Below, piece by piece: positions 1 to 8,895 of a DNA stretch of 37,115 bases. A program made the position numbers and the translations under genes. Source of the stretch: Myxococcota bacterium (lineage in GTDB: Bacteria; Myxococcota_A; UBA796; JAFGLY01); assembly GCA_024276675.1 (NCBI GenBank), contig JAJRWT010000103.1, positions 1 through 37,115 of the forward strand, written 5' to 3'. The notes beneath the pieces were generated by a model. It searched no databases. It saw only the letters and a program-made list of their open reading frames with translations, and had not been told where the DNA came from. Numbering within the stretch: the stretch's first letter is position 1; the number at the start of each line of letters is the position of its first letter.

Positions 1-270
1 AAGGGGCGCAAAAGCGGACCGAAGTCGGTGTATACCCCGGGGTATGGGGGCAGTTCGGTCCGCAAAGGGGCGCAAAAGCGGACCGAAGTCGGTGTATACC
101 CCGGGGTATGGGGGCAGTTCGGTCCGCAAAGGGGCGCAAAAGCGGACCGAAGTCGGTGTATACCCTGGGGTATGGGGGCAGTTCGGTCCGCAAAGGGGCG
201 CAAAAGCGGACCGAAGTCGGTGTATACCCCGGGGTATGGGGGCAGTTCGGTCCGCAAAGGGGCACAAGGT
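1..270. repeat. 64-bp tandem repeat array with internal palindromes
   Basis: Four complete, nearly identical 64-bp units begin at 1, 65, 129 and 193, and a fifth starts at 257 and decays after about 10 bases. The array runs off the left edge, so its true length is unknown. Each unit has perfect 10-bp inverted arms (gcggaccgaa / ttcggtccgc) flanking a central 14-bp palindrome (ataccccggggtat). The third unit has one C-to-T change in the palindrome, at 166. Units abut with no unique spacer, so this is not a CRISPR. Open frames across it are artefacts of the repeat. Function is unknown; a protein-binding array, recombination product or mobile-element end are all possible. Confidence 0.95.
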
Positions 271-357
271 ACATGCTTGCCTTGCATCCCCCCCCCGGGA
301 AAAAGAGCATCGCGGCGGGGCGTTTACATGCCCGTGCCGTCCCGATCCTTTTGCTGT
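271..357. other. intergenic gap, no gene seen
   Basis: This short stretch lies between the tandem repeats and the transposase remnant. It contains a run of nine or more C residues near 288-297 and no recognisable gene or regulatory site. Confidence 0.5.
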
Positions 358-582
358 TCAGGACTGCTGGGCTGCCTCTGGTGGGTCGGCTATGATCGCG
401 GCGAAGTCCTCGGGCAAGAGGACGTCGACACGGTCCTCGATGGCTCTTCGCACGGCCTCCAGCATGTATACGTGGGGGTCCAGGCCCTCCTGGCGGCAGC
501 TCTGGACGATGCTGTGGAACAGGGCCCTTCGGCTGCCTTTTCCCCGGCGGCTCCTATACCTGTTCCCTGGTATCTCCGTCAC
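358..582 (-). pseudogene. IS66-type transposase C-terminal remnant (probable)
   Basis: This 74-codon frame has a central segment (RRALFHSIVQSCRQEGLDP) followed by HVYMLEAVRRAI and LLPEDF. It resembles the conserved C-terminal tail of IS66-family transposases, where residues of the type A-L-x-S-I-x-x-x-C-x-x-x-G-x-x-P precede a short leucine-rich helix. A full transposase has about 500 residues, so only the tail would remain. The frame overlaps the 3' end of the molybdopterin-subunit gene by 29 bases, so the first residues are probably not native. It sits next to the tandem repeats, consistent with an old insertion scar. The assignment comes from remembered family pattern; a chance open frame cannot be excluded. 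Confidence 0.45.
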
Positions 583-2953
583 CGCGAGATGTCTCGCCCC
601 TGGCCTTTTTGATGGCGCGCAGCACGCGCTCGGGAGTAAGGGGAAGCTCGGTCACCATGGCTCCCGTGGCGTCGTACAGGGCGTTGAGCACCGCTGGGAT
701 GGTGGGCATGATGGCCCCCTCCCCCACCTCTTTGGCTCCGAAAGGGCCATTGGGTTCGTGGCTTTCCACGATGATGGACTCCAGAGGCGGCATGTCCATG
801 GCGGTGGGGATCTTGTACTCGGCCAGGTTCGCATTGAGGATACGCCCCTGGTCGTCGTACTTGACCTCTTCCATCAGGGCCTCGCCAAGCCCCATGGACA
901 TGGCTCCCTGCATCTGGGCTTCCACCTGGGTACGGTTGATGGCGAAACCGCAGTCGTGCGCGCCGGTGATGCGCTCCATGTGGATCTGCCCGGTCTCCAT
1001 GTCAACATTCAGCTCTGCCACCTGCGCCGAGCAGCCAAAGGCTGGAGAAGTCCCCACCGCTGCCCCCTTGAACGAGCCTCCCAGGGGAGGTGGCCTGTAG
1101 GAGCCCTTGCCGATGATGGAACCCCTTTCCAGGAAGGCCAGTCGTGAAGCCTCGGCAAATGTAAGCAGATCTCCGTGGGGCTGCGTGGGGAATCCCCTGT
1201 GTTCTCCAAGGTATTCCTTCCGTATGGAGGCGAAATCCATCTGGCTGCCCTGGACATGCACAAATCCGTCGCGGATGTCGAGAGCGTCCAGGGGGATGCC
1301 GGTCTTCTCCGCCAAGACCTCCAGGATCTGTTTCCTGGCGTCCATGGCCGCCTGGCGGGTGGCGTGGCCTGTCATGAGGGTCGTACGACTGGAATAGGCG
1401 CCCAGGTCCACGCTCAGATCAGAGTCGCCCGAGAGTACCTTCACATCTTCCATTGGAATACCGAGGACTTCGGCCGTGATCATGGCCAGCATGGTGTCGG
1501 AGCCCTGGCCGATCTCGGCGGCGCCACTTCGCACCGTCACGCCGCCGCCAACCTCGGCCACCTTGATCTCCACCGTGCAATGGTGGGTGCGTGAACGGTA
1601 GATGGGGTACCCGGCCCCCGAAACGAAGAAGCCGGCGGCAACGCCCATTCCGTGCCCATCCGCCTTGTGGGAGGAGCCCTTTGTACGACGGGAATTCCAG
1701 CCAGTTCGTTCCCGCACTGCTTCGAGACATTCGCGCATGCCCAGCGAACTCATGTCCAGCTCGTTGCAGGTGGTGTCGCCGGTTTCCATCACGTTCTTGA
1801 GACGCAGTTCCAGCGGATCCATGCCGATTTCTTCCGCCAGGCGATCCAGTTGGACCTCGAACAGGGCCCTGGCGATTACCGCGCCGTGGCCGCGCTGGGC
1901 TCCGGAGACCGGCTTGTTGGTAAATACCCGGTAGCCGTCGTATTTCATGTTGGCCAGGCGGTATGGCCCGCCCAGCAACGATCCCGCGTAGTAGACCGAT
2001 GCTATTCCAAAGCTGCTGTAGGCGCCCCCGTCCATGATGCAGTGATGTTCAAGGAACGAGATTGTGCCGTCGCGCCGGATTCCCGTGGTCATCTTGTGAA
2101 AGAACTGGTGCCTGGCTCGCGAGTGCAGAAAGACCTGCTCCCGGTCGAAGGTGATCTTGACCGGGCGGCCGGTCTTCATGGCCAGCAGGGCGGTGATCAG
2201 TTCCATGGATGAACAGGCCGCTTTGGGCCCGAATCCGCCGCCCACGTATGGTTTTACCACCCGTACCTTGTGCAGCGGAATATCGAGCACCATCGCCAGG
2301 GTGCGATGCACGTAGTGGGTGGTCTGGGTGGAGCTGTACAAGGTCAGGTAGCCGTTGTGATCGTACTGGGCGAGGGCGGACTGGGGTTCGAGAAAAGCAC
2401 CGTCCTGCATTTTGCTGGACAGGGAGTCGGTGCGAACGAAGTCGGCCTGGGCGCGAGCGGCGTCCACGTCGCCGAAATGCCAATGGACCTCCTGGCAGAT
2501 GTTGCGATGGAACCTCTCGTGGACCTTGGGGGCGCCCGGTTCCATGGCGCGGAGGCCGTCCAGCAGGATGGGAAGCGGCTCGTACACCACCTTGATGAGA
2601 TCCAGGGCCTTCATGGCCGTCCCGGGATCCGTGGCAGCCACCGCGGCGACTTCGTCGCCCACGTAGCGAACCTTGTCTTCGCAGAAGATGGTCTCGTCGT
2701 ACCGAGCCGGGCTCACGCCGAACTTCACGTGCCCGGTATCGGCATGAGTGAGAACGGCCTTCACTCCCGGAAGGGCCTTCGCGAGGGATGTGTCGATGGA
2801 GAGGATCCGGGCATGGGCAACCGGGCTGTGGAGGATTGCCCCGTAGAGCATTCCCGAGACCACCATGTCGTCGGTGTAGACGGCCTTGCCCACTACCTTT
2901 TCCACCGCATCGACGCGGGCAACCCGCGAGTTCAGTACTCGGTAGCTGTTCAT
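554..2953 (-). CDS. xanthine dehydrogenase-family molybdopterin-binding (large) subunit
   Basis: This 799-residue protein is the Mo-cofactor subunit of a three-subunit hydroxylase of the xanthine dehydrogenase / CO dehydrogenase / 4-hydroxybenzoyl-CoA reductase family. The N-terminal a/b hammerhead domain (VGKAVYTDDM) is followed by cofactor-binding segments GGGFGPK and AQRGHG, the IGQGSDT segment, and near the C-terminus GAKEVGEG with the family's catalytic glutamate. The start is the ATG at 2953, which has AAGGAG upstream and overlaps the stop of the 2Fe-2S subunit (ATGA). A longer in-frame extension is rejected because it lies inside that subunit. Substrate is unknown; the CoA-ligase and BcrB-like neighbours suggest an aromatic or heterocyclic acid or its CoA ester. 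The family is clear, the reaction is inferred. Confidence 0.93.
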   Translation of the reverse strand: MNSYRVLNSRVARVDAVEKVVGKAVYTDDMVVSGMLYGAILHSPVAHARILSIDTSLAKALPGVKAVLTHADTGHVKFGVSPARYDETIFCEDKVRYVGDEVAAVAATDPGTAMKALDLIKVVYEPLPILLDGLRAMEPGAPKVHERFHRNICQEVHWHFGDVDAARAQADFVRTDSLSSKMQDGAFLEPQSALAQYDHNGYLTLYSSTQTTHYVHRTLAMVLDIPLHKVRVVKPYVGGGFGPKAACSSMELITALLAMKTGRPVKITFDREQVFLHSRARHQFFHKMTTGIRRDGTISFLEHHCIMDGGAYSSFGIASVYYAGSLLGGPYRLANMKYDGYRVFTNKPVSGAQRGHGAVIARALFEVQLDRLAEEIGMDPLELRLKNVMETGDTTCNELDMSSLGMRECLEAVRERTGWNSRRTKGSSHKADGHGMGVAAGFFVSGAGYPIYRSRTHHCTVEIKVAEVGGGVTVRSGAAEIGQGSDTMLAMITAEVLGIPMEDVKVLSGDSDLSVDLGAYSSRTTLMTGHATRQAAMDARKQILEVLAEKTGIPLDALDIRDGFVHVQGSQMDFASIRKEYLGEHRGFPTQPHGDLLTFAEASRLAFLERGSIIGKGSYRPPPLGGSFKGAAVGTSPAFGCSAQVAELNVDMETGQIHMERITGAHDCGFAINRTQVEAQMQGAMSMGLGEALMEEVKYDDQGRILNANLAEYKIPTAMDMPPLESIIVESHEPNGPFGAKEVGEGAIMPTIPAVLNALYDATGAMVTELPLTPERVLRAIKKARGETSRGDGDTREQV

Positions 2954-3417
2954 GGCATCTCCTTTGCCGCGGCTTGAACCGCCTGGACGATCTTCTGGTA
3001 GCCGGTACAGCGACAGAGATTCCCCGAAAGCGCCCCGCGGATCTCGGCTTCGTCGGGATGCGGGTTTTTCCTCAACAAAGCCAGAGAAACCAGGATCATT
3101 CCCGGCGTGCAGTATCCACATTGGACCGCGCCCGTGTCCACGAAGGCCTGCTGAATCGGGTGGAGACGGTTTCCGGAGGCCAGGCCTTCTATGGTCAAGA
3201 CATCGCAGCCATCGGCCTGCACCGCCAGGACCAGGCAGGACGGGACGGGATCGCCGTCAAGCAACACCGTGCATGCACCGCAGTCCCCTGCCTCGCAGCC
3301 CTTGTTGGTACCCGTGAGTCGCAGGTCGTCACGCAGAAGCTCCAGCAGGGTACGGTTGGCTGGCACCGCCAGTTGGTGGCTGGTCCCGTTGATTGTGACC
3401 TGTATGTCGTGCTTCAT
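2950..3417 (-). CDS. xanthine dehydrogenase-family 2Fe-2S (small) subunit
   Basis: This 155-residue iron-sulfur subunit passes electrons between the molybdenum centre and FAD. It has the plant-type ferredoxin motif (Cys41, Cys46, Cys49, Cys61) and the second helical 2Fe-2S motif (Cys100, Cys103, then C-R-C at 135 and 137), so both clusters are complete. Length and order match CoxS/HcrC/XdhC proteins. It overlaps the FAD subunit by 4 bases upstream and the molybdopterin subunit by 4 bases downstream, so the three subunits are probably translated together. Family assignment is certain; the substrate is not known. Confidence 0.95.
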   Translation of the reverse strand: MKHDIQVTINGTSHQLAVPANRTLLELLRDDLRLTGTNKGCEAGDCGACTVLLDGDPVPSCLVLAVQADGCDVLTIEGLASGNRLHPIQQAFVDTGAVQCGYCTPGMILVSLALLRKNPHPDEAEIRGALSGNLCRCTGYQKIVQAVQAAAKEMP

Positions 3418-4367
3418 GATTGCTCCCCGGGAGCTGCCGCGCTCCGCGCGCGCTCCACCGCCCTGGTAAGAGCACGCCTTGTCAAAAGCTGGACCATCTC
3501 CAATCGGTATTCGCGGCTGGCGCGGTGATCGCTGATGGGTGCGGCTTCTCTACGGGCCGCCAGTGATGCCGCGCGGATGGCGGCCTGGTCTGGAACATGT
3601 CCATGGAGAGATTCCGCCGTGCCATGACAGAGTATGGGCGTGGGGCCCACGGCCCCCAGGGCGACGCCGGAGTGGACGACGCGCCCTGCCTGGTCCAGTA
3701 CAACGCTTGCCGCCACTCCCACCTGCGCGATCTCCAGGGCCTTGCGGGTGCCCAGCTTCAGGTAGGCACTGCCCTGCCGCGGGAAGAAGGGAAGTTGGAT
3801 GTGGGTCAGCAGTTCTCCTGCCCGAAGGGCGATCCTGCCGGGGCCCAGCACGAAGTCCACCACGCTCACCTTCCTGGTGGAGTTCTTGTGTGCCAGGTGC
3901 AGTGTTCCCCCAAGGGCCACCGTGGGGACAAGGGTGTCCGCCGCGGGTCTGGCGTTGCATATGTTGCCACCGTAGGTTCCACGGTTCCGCACCAGGGGCG
4001 TTCCCAGCGCGGCCGCGCCCTCGGCCAGGGCTGTGAGATGTTTCCGGAGCAATGGAGAGCTGGCCAGTTCGGCCACCGTGGTGGTGGCGCCTGCGCGAAC
4101 ATGGCTGGTGAGGGAGCGCAGTCCCCGGAGCTGCTCCAGCCCGTGGAGCGATACGAGGGGCCCCGATGGTTCTTGCTGGTAGCCGATGCCCCATTCATCC
4201 GCATAGCCCTGGGGCACGAAGGGCGCCGACCTGATCACAGCAGGTCTCAAGTCCACCAGCAGGTCGGTGCCACCGGCCAGCAGCCGGGCATCGGGATGGC
4301 CATCCAGCATGTCGAGGGCTTCTTGCAAAGAAGACGGTATCAGGACTTGAAAACTGGGTAGTACCAT
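3414..4367 (-). CDS. xanthine dehydrogenase-family FAD-binding (medium) subunit
   Basis: This 317-residue CoxM-type subunit has the FAD-binding segments LLAGGTDLL near residue 30 and RNRGTYGGNICNA near residue 128. A C-terminal CO-dehydrogenase flavoprotein domain follows. Known 4-hydroxybenzoyl-CoA reductase beta subunits carry an extra cysteine-rich loop for a 4Fe-4S cluster. Here the only cysteines are in GGNICNA and PILCHG, so the loop is absent and the enzyme is not a canonical HcrABC. The gene follows the AMP-dependent ligase by 27 bases. The start ATG at 4367 has only a weak AAGG upstream. Family is firm, substrate unknown. Confidence 0.92.
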   Translation of the reverse strand: MVLPSFQVLIPSSLQEALDMLDGHPDARLLAGGTDLLVDLRPAVIRSAPFVPQGYADEWGIGYQQEPSGPLVSLHGLEQLRGLRSLTSHVRAGATTTVAELASSPLLRKHLTALAEGAAALGTPLVRNRGTYGGNICNARPAADTLVPTVALGGTLHLAHKNSTRKVSVVDFVLGPGRIALRAGELLTHIQLPFFPRQGSAYLKLGTRKALEIAQVGVAASVVLDQAGRVVHSGVALGAVGPTPILCHGTAESLHGHVPDQAAIRAASLAARREAAPISDHRASREYRLEMVQLLTRRALTRAVERARSAAAPGEQS

Positions 4368-4394
4368 TTCAAGCTGCCTTGGATGTGTCGGGGT

Positions 4395-5948
4395 TCAAGA
4401 ACGAGAGAAACGCTCGCGAAGGACGCGGTGTAGTATCTTGCCGGTGGCGGTACGCGGCATTTCATGGGAAGCGATGAAACGCACGGACTTGGGACGCTTG
4501 TAGGGAGCCAGGCGATCTCGGCAGAAATCCACGATCTCTGTTTCCGTGGCGGTCTTGCCTTCGTGCAGAACCACCACCGCCATGACTGCCTCGCCCCACT
4601 TGGGATGTGGAACCCCTATAACGGCCACGTCGAAGACGGCATCGTGTCGGGAGATGAGCTTTTCCACCTCGGAGGGGAAGACGTGCTCCCCCCCAGTGAT
4701 GATCATGTTGTTCTTACGGTCGACGAGGAAGTAGTATCCGTCACGATCCTGGTAGGCCATGTCGCCGGCTGAGAAGTACTCGCCACGGAACGATTCAGCG
4801 GTCTTGTGGGGATCCTTGTAGTAGTGATCGAACATCATGGGGCCCCTGCTGTACAGCTCGCCTGTCTGCCCGACGGGCACTGGCCTGCCCTGCTCGTCCA
4901 GGATCTTCACGAAGTCCGTTCCCAGACTTTCCCTGCCGATGGAGCCAGGCTTGCTTAGCTGTTCGTGGGGAAAGAGCGTGGTGACGATGCCGGCTTCGGT
5001 GGAGCCGTATCCCTCGTACAGTTCCACCCCCTCGAAGTAGTCCATGATGGCGATCTTCTGCTGGACCCTGGCGGGAGCCGACGAGCAAAGCAGCTTCTTG
5101 ACGGAACTCACGTCAAAACGCCTGCGCTCGTTTTCCGGGACGGCCAGAATCAAGGCGTAGTGGGTGGGGATCAGCGAGATGAAATTGATGCTGGCCTTTT
5201 CCACGATGCCAAGGATCTCGCGGGCATCGAAACGACGGGCCGGGTGGATGTAGGCCGTGGCTCCAATGTACAGAAAAGTGAAGGTGAAAAACGTGGTGTT
5301 GACATGGCAAAGGGGCATCACGTTGAGCACGCGATCACCTGGACGGAAGCCGAAGTCAACTGCGTTGATAAGGTAGAAAGCCACGTATGACTCGTGAGAG
5401 CGCACCACGCCCTTGGGCCGCCCGGTGGTACCTGAGGTGTAGAGCAAGATCCATGTGTCTCGTGGTGAAAGGGGAACCTCCGGCTCCCCCGCGCTGGAGG
5501 CCCGTATCAGGCTTTCGTAGTTGACATAGCCATCTGCTTCTTCCCCAACCACGATAAAGCCGTTACTCGGCATTCCTGTCAGTCGTTGACGAATTCCATC
5601 CACCACGGGACAGAACTCGTCATGGACCACGAAGACCCTGGCGTCGGCGTGGTTGACGATATATGCGATATCGTCCCCCAGGAGCCTGAAGTTGATGGGG
5701 TTTATGATGAGCCCCGCCTTTGCCGTGGCCAGGTAGAGTTCCACGAACTCGACGCAGTTCTCCAGGAGCACGGAAACCGTGTCCCCCTTGGACAGTCCCA
5801 TGGCCAGCAGGGAGTTGGCCAGGCGGCAGACCCGTGCGTTGGTCTGCCGATAGTTGAAGCTTCGCACGGCGTCCTGAAGGCAGGTGGTCTCGGGGTACTT
5901 CCTGGCGTTCAGTTTCAGCATCTCGCCAAGGTTCATCCAGGTTGCCAT
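4395..5948 (-). CDS. AMP-forming acyl-CoA ligase (ANL superfamily)
   Basis: This 517-residue enzyme activates a carboxylic acid to its CoA thioester through an acyl-adenylate. The ATP-binding loop YTSGTTGRPKG lies near residue 170. The adenylate motif YGSTEAG, the hinge region SAGDMAYQDRDGYY...DRKNNMI, and the C-terminal PRTATGK with its catalytic lysine are all present. Length matches medium- or long-chain and aromatic acyl-CoA ligases. The chosen start at 5948 (MATWMNLGEM) has AGGAG five bases upstream; the upstream in-frame extension overlaps the neighbouring gene. It lies between an ADP-forming synthetase and a molybdenum hydroxylase in one operon. Substrate cannot be read from the sequence. 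Confidence 0.94.
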   Translation of the reverse strand: MATWMNLGEMLKLNARKYPETTCLQDAVRSFNYRQTNARVCRLANSLLAMGLSKGDTVSVLLENCVEFVELYLATAKAGLIINPINFRLLGDDIAYIVNHADARVFVVHDEFCPVVDGIRQRLTGMPSNGFIVVGEEADGYVNYESLIRASSAGEPEVPLSPRDTWILLYTSGTTGRPKGVVRSHESYVAFYLINAVDFGFRPGDRVLNVMPLCHVNTTFFTFTFLYIGATAYIHPARRFDAREILGIVEKASINFISLIPTHYALILAVPENERRRFDVSSVKKLLCSSAPARVQQKIAIMDYFEGVELYEGYGSTEAGIVTTLFPHEQLSKPGSIGRESLGTDFVKILDEQGRPVPVGQTGELYSRGPMMFDHYYKDPHKTAESFRGEYFSAGDMAYQDRDGYYFLVDRKNNMIITGGEHVFPSEVEKLISRHDAVFDVAVIGVPHPKWGEAVMAVVVLHEGKTATETEIVDFCRDRLAPYKRPKSVRFIASHEMPRTATGKILHRVLRERFSRS

Positions 5949-5997
5949 TGGAACTCCTGTCGGCATTCTTGTATGGTGCTTGCCCCGGGTTTCCCAG

Positions 5998-8109
5998 CTA
6001 CTTTTCCCGCACCAGACGGAGCCTGGCGTCCACCACTTTTGTGCCACCGGGCTTGTTGCTGGCCATGACGGGGTTGAGATCCAGCTCCTGGATGGAAGGG
6101 TTTTCTTCCATGAGCAGCGAGACCCGGTGGATGATATCGCGGAGGGCAGCCAGGTCCACGCCGGGCTTGCCTCTCACCCCGTGCAGCAGCGCTCTTGCCT
6201 TTACACCGTCGAGCATCTCGCGGGTATCCGTGGCGGAGAGTGGAGCCAGCTTGAAGACCACGTCCTTCAAGACCTCCACGTGAATACCCCCCAGTCCGAA
6301 CATCACGATGGGACCCACACCTGGAGATCTGCTGGCCCCCACGATTATTTCCAGGGTGGCTTCAAGACTTGGCTGAAGCAGCCACCGGACCCCTTCGACA
6401 CCCCGCAACCGCCGGGCCATGTCTTGGTGGGCTTCCTTCAGTTGGTCCATGTCGGCAATCCCAAGGGCGACTCCTCCAGCATCTGTCTTGTGCAGCAGGT
6501 CCGCGGCCTCGGCCTTCAAGACCACGGGGAAGCCAATCTCCAGGGCAGCCCGTTGGAGGCCGTTCCAGTCGCTCGCTCGGCTCTCGGAGACCATGGGAAT
6601 GCCGTATGAACGCAGTATGTCCGCCACTTCCGCCGGAGGCAGGAAACCGTCGGGACCGGGATGCGAGGAGGCGATGATCCCGCGAGCCCCCTGGGCGTCA
6701 ACATCCAATCGGGGGGCTGGCTCATTCCGCCGATCACGCAACCTCCGGAAACGATCCATGTGGAAGAGCACCTGGGCCGCCGACTCGGGAAAGTAGAACA
6801 CCGGCACCCCGGCAGCGTTGACGCGGTCGATGGTCTCGCGCCATTCTGGTTTTTCGTCTGGATTCGTCATGGCCACAGCCAACAAGGTCTTGTTGCTGTT
6901 CCTTGCCTGCTCCTCGATGGCCCTGGCAATGGCCAGCGTGTCGACGAAGAAGGGGGTCATGAAGCATACCACTACGGCGTCCATGCAGGGGTCGCCCAGG
7001 AGAGCCTCCAGGGACCAGCCGAATTCCTGGCCGGAGGCTGTTGCCATCATGTCGATGGGGTTCGCCAGGGATGCCATGGACTGAAGTTTTTCCTGAAGGA
7101 AGTCCCTGGACTCCCTGGAAAGCGGAGGCACCTTCATTCCGGCCTTCACCAGCTCGTCGGTCACGATGATGGCCGGAGAACCGGCGTTGGTCACCATTCC
7201 CACGCCGTTCCCAGCGGGTACCGGCTGGGTGGCGAAGGCCCTGGCCACCTGGCAGAGTTCAGACAGGCTGGAAAAACGCAGCACTCCGCACTTGTCCAGC
7301 AAGACGTCGGTGGTGGTGTCCTGCTCCATCAATCCGCCTGTGTGGGACGATACCGCCCTTGCACCCTCGGGAGTCGTGCCGCTCTTGAGAGCAAGGACGG
7401 GCTTGCGAGCAGCCACTGGGGCGACCCGGGCCAGGAACTCACCCGGGTCCGCGAAACTCTCCAGGTGGAGTACGATAACGTGGGTTTCGTCGTCTTCTCC
7501 GTAGTACTCGATGATCTCGGGAATGGAAATATCACAGGCGTTGCCGTTGGATGCGTACATCCGCTGCCCGATGCCGTTCATGCCAAAATAGTTGTTGATG
7601 ACCTCGGCCACTCCGCCGCCCTGGGCCACCACGGATACATGTCCAGGGGTCATCTTGGCAAAGGTGAAGTTGGAGTACAGGTTGACCCGGGGATCGCTGT
7701 TCATCACCCCCTGGCAGTTTGGACCGAAAAGGCGCATGCCGGTGCGGCGAGCGATCTCGACTATCCGCTGCTCCATCTCGGCGCCCCGGGGTCCAATCTC
7801 CTTGAATCCGGAGCTGTTGACGATCACAACCTTGATTCCCCTGGCGGCACAGTCCTCCAGCGTGGACGCCACCAGGTCCGCACGTACGATCACGTGGGCC
7901 AGGTCGATGTCTCCCGGCACATCCAGGATGGAACGAAACACGGGAAGTCCGGCGATCTCCCCTCCCCTGGGATTCACGGGATGCACAGGGCCGCTGAATC
8001 CGTAGCGCAGCAGGTTCCGTATGATCCTGTTGCCGATGGTGAGTGGGCGCGCCGAAGCGCCGACGACCGCGATTCCACGCGGCCTGAACAAGGCGTCTAG
8101 TTGGGCCAT
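5998..8109 (-). CDS. ADP-forming acyl-CoA synthetase (acetate-CoA ligase type, fused subunits)
   Basis: This 703-residue protein interconverts acyl-CoA plus ADP and phosphate with acid plus CoA and ATP, so it can conserve energy by substrate-level phosphorylation. It has an N-terminal CoA-binding Rossmann domain (IAVVGASARP), a succinyl-CoA-synthetase-like domain with the phosphohistidine motif SSHTGGL (His near residue 256), and a C-terminal ATP-grasp domain from about residue 480. This alpha-beta fusion is common in archaea and anaerobic bacteria. The start at 8109 has a strong AGGAGG. It follows the activase by 12 bases and precedes the AMP-forming ligase by 49. Acyl specificity is unknown. 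Confidence 0.93.
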   Translation of the reverse strand: MAQLDALFRPRGIAVVGASARPLTIGNRIIRNLLRYGFSGPVHPVNPRGGEIAGLPVFRSILDVPGDIDLAHVIVRADLVASTLEDCAARGIKVVIVNSSGFKEIGPRGAEMEQRIVEIARRTGMRLFGPNCQGVMNSDPRVNLYSNFTFAKMTPGHVSVVAQGGGVAEVINNYFGMNGIGQRMYASNGNACDISIPEIIEYYGEDDETHVIVLHLESFADPGEFLARVAPVAARKPVLALKSGTTPEGARAVSSHTGGLMEQDTTTDVLLDKCGVLRFSSLSELCQVARAFATQPVPAGNGVGMVTNAGSPAIIVTDELVKAGMKVPPLSRESRDFLQEKLQSMASLANPIDMMATASGQEFGWSLEALLGDPCMDAVVVCFMTPFFVDTLAIARAIEEQARNSNKTLLAVAMTNPDEKPEWRETIDRVNAAGVPVFYFPESAAQVLFHMDRFRRLRDRRNEPAPRLDVDAQGARGIIASSHPGPDGFLPPAEVADILRSYGIPMVSESRASDWNGLQRAALEIGFPVVLKAEAADLLHKTDAGGVALGIADMDQLKEAHQDMARRLRGVEGVRWLLQPSLEATLEIIVGASRSPGVGPIVMFGLGGIHVEVLKDVVFKLAPLSATDTREMLDGVKARALLHGVRGKPGVDLAALRDIIHRVSLLMEENPSIQELDLNPVMASNKPGGTKVVDARLRLVREK

Positions 8110-8121
8110 GCAGGCCTCCTG

Positions 8122-8892
8122 TCACTTTCCCGCTGCGGTGATGGCCGCGCCCAGGGCCCCAACGTGTTGTGCGTGGGGCGGTACGTGTACGACCACACCG
8201 AGGATTTCAGAGAGGATTTCTTTCATGGGCGGATTATGTGCCACCACGCCCCCGGTGGCCACCACTTCGTTGCTCACCGCCAGTGTTTCCAGCACCCTCC
8301 TGGCAACCGACACCATGGCCGCACGGGCCAGGTCCTCGCGCTTGATGCCCGCGCGGATCTTGGCCAGAATCTCGGTTTGTGCAAAGACGGTACAATAGGA
8401 GCCGATGGAGACGGTTACGTCGGTACTCCGGCTGGCCATGCCCGACAGATCCTGGAGTGGAATCCGCAGGCGGTGCGCAATCTCTTCCAGGAATGAACCC
8501 GTGCCCGCAGCGCACTTCCGGTTCATGGCGAAGTCCAACCTTCTTCCGCGCCGGTCCACCTGGATGATCTTGTTGTCCTGACCGCCGATGTCCACCACGG
8601 TGATGGCACGTGGAAACAGGTGGAAGGCCCCCTTGGCATGACAGTGGATCTCGGTTCTCTGGGCGTTTGCAAAGGCCACGTTGCCGCGGCCATAGCCGGT
8701 GGAAACCACGTACCCGATAATGTCCCGGGTTACTCCGGCCTGTCCAAGTGCCTGCTCGAAGGCGGACTCGGCAGCTCCGGCGAAATCGGCTCCCGAATCC
8801 CCTGTTCCCCTTCCAAGAACACGCAGGTGCTCGTCTACGAGCACCGCCTTTGTGGCTGATGAGCCGACATCCACTCCCGCAAAAAGAGGCAT
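8122..8892 (-). CDS. ATP-dependent activase of 2-hydroxyacyl-CoA dehydratase / benzoyl-CoA reductase type (BadF/HgdC family)
   Basis: This 256-residue ASKHA-fold ATPase injects low-potential electrons into a dehydratase or aryl-CoA reductase partner. The phosphate-binding segment GVDVGSSATK is at residues 6-15 and VVDIGGQDNK at 99-108. The two cysteines that bridge a 4Fe-4S cluster between protomers are Cys127 (NRKCAAGTG) and Cys167 (GSYCTVFAQ). Length fits the single-domain HgdC-type activator. Its ATG lies three bases after the stop of the BcrB/HgdB-like gene, so the two are very likely partners. Sequence supports the family strongly; the partner reaction is inferred. Confidence 0.94.
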   Translation of the reverse strand: MPLFAGVDVGSSATKAVLVDEHLRVLGRGTGDSGADFAGAAESAFEQALGQAGVTRDIIGYVVSTGYGRGNVAFANAQRTEIHCHAKGAFHLFPRAITVVDIGGQDNKIIQVDRRGRRLDFAMNRKCAAGTGSFLEEIAHRLRIPLQDLSGMASRSTDVTVSIGSYCTVFAQTEILAKIRAGIKREDLARAAMVSVARRVLETLAVSNEVVATGGVVAHNPPMKEILSEILGVVVHVPPHAQHVGALGAAITAAGK

Positions 8893-8895
8893 CCT

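Noticed and set aside
1..270. CRISPR array
   Set aside because: Units are contiguous 64-bp copies with no unique spacers and no cas genes.
28..612. Protein-coding frames through the tandem repeats
   Set aside because: The translation is an artefact: 64 is not a multiple of three, so the frame rotates and the same peptides recur in all three frames.
2950..4367. 4-hydroxybenzoyl-CoA reductase hcrABC
   Set aside because: The FAD subunit lacks the cluster loop of HcrB, so only the broader family name is justified.
6661..8100. 479-codon + strand frame opposite the ADP-forming synthetase
   Set aside because: It is antisense to a gene with clear domains; composition is rich in histidine and glycine with no recognisable motif.
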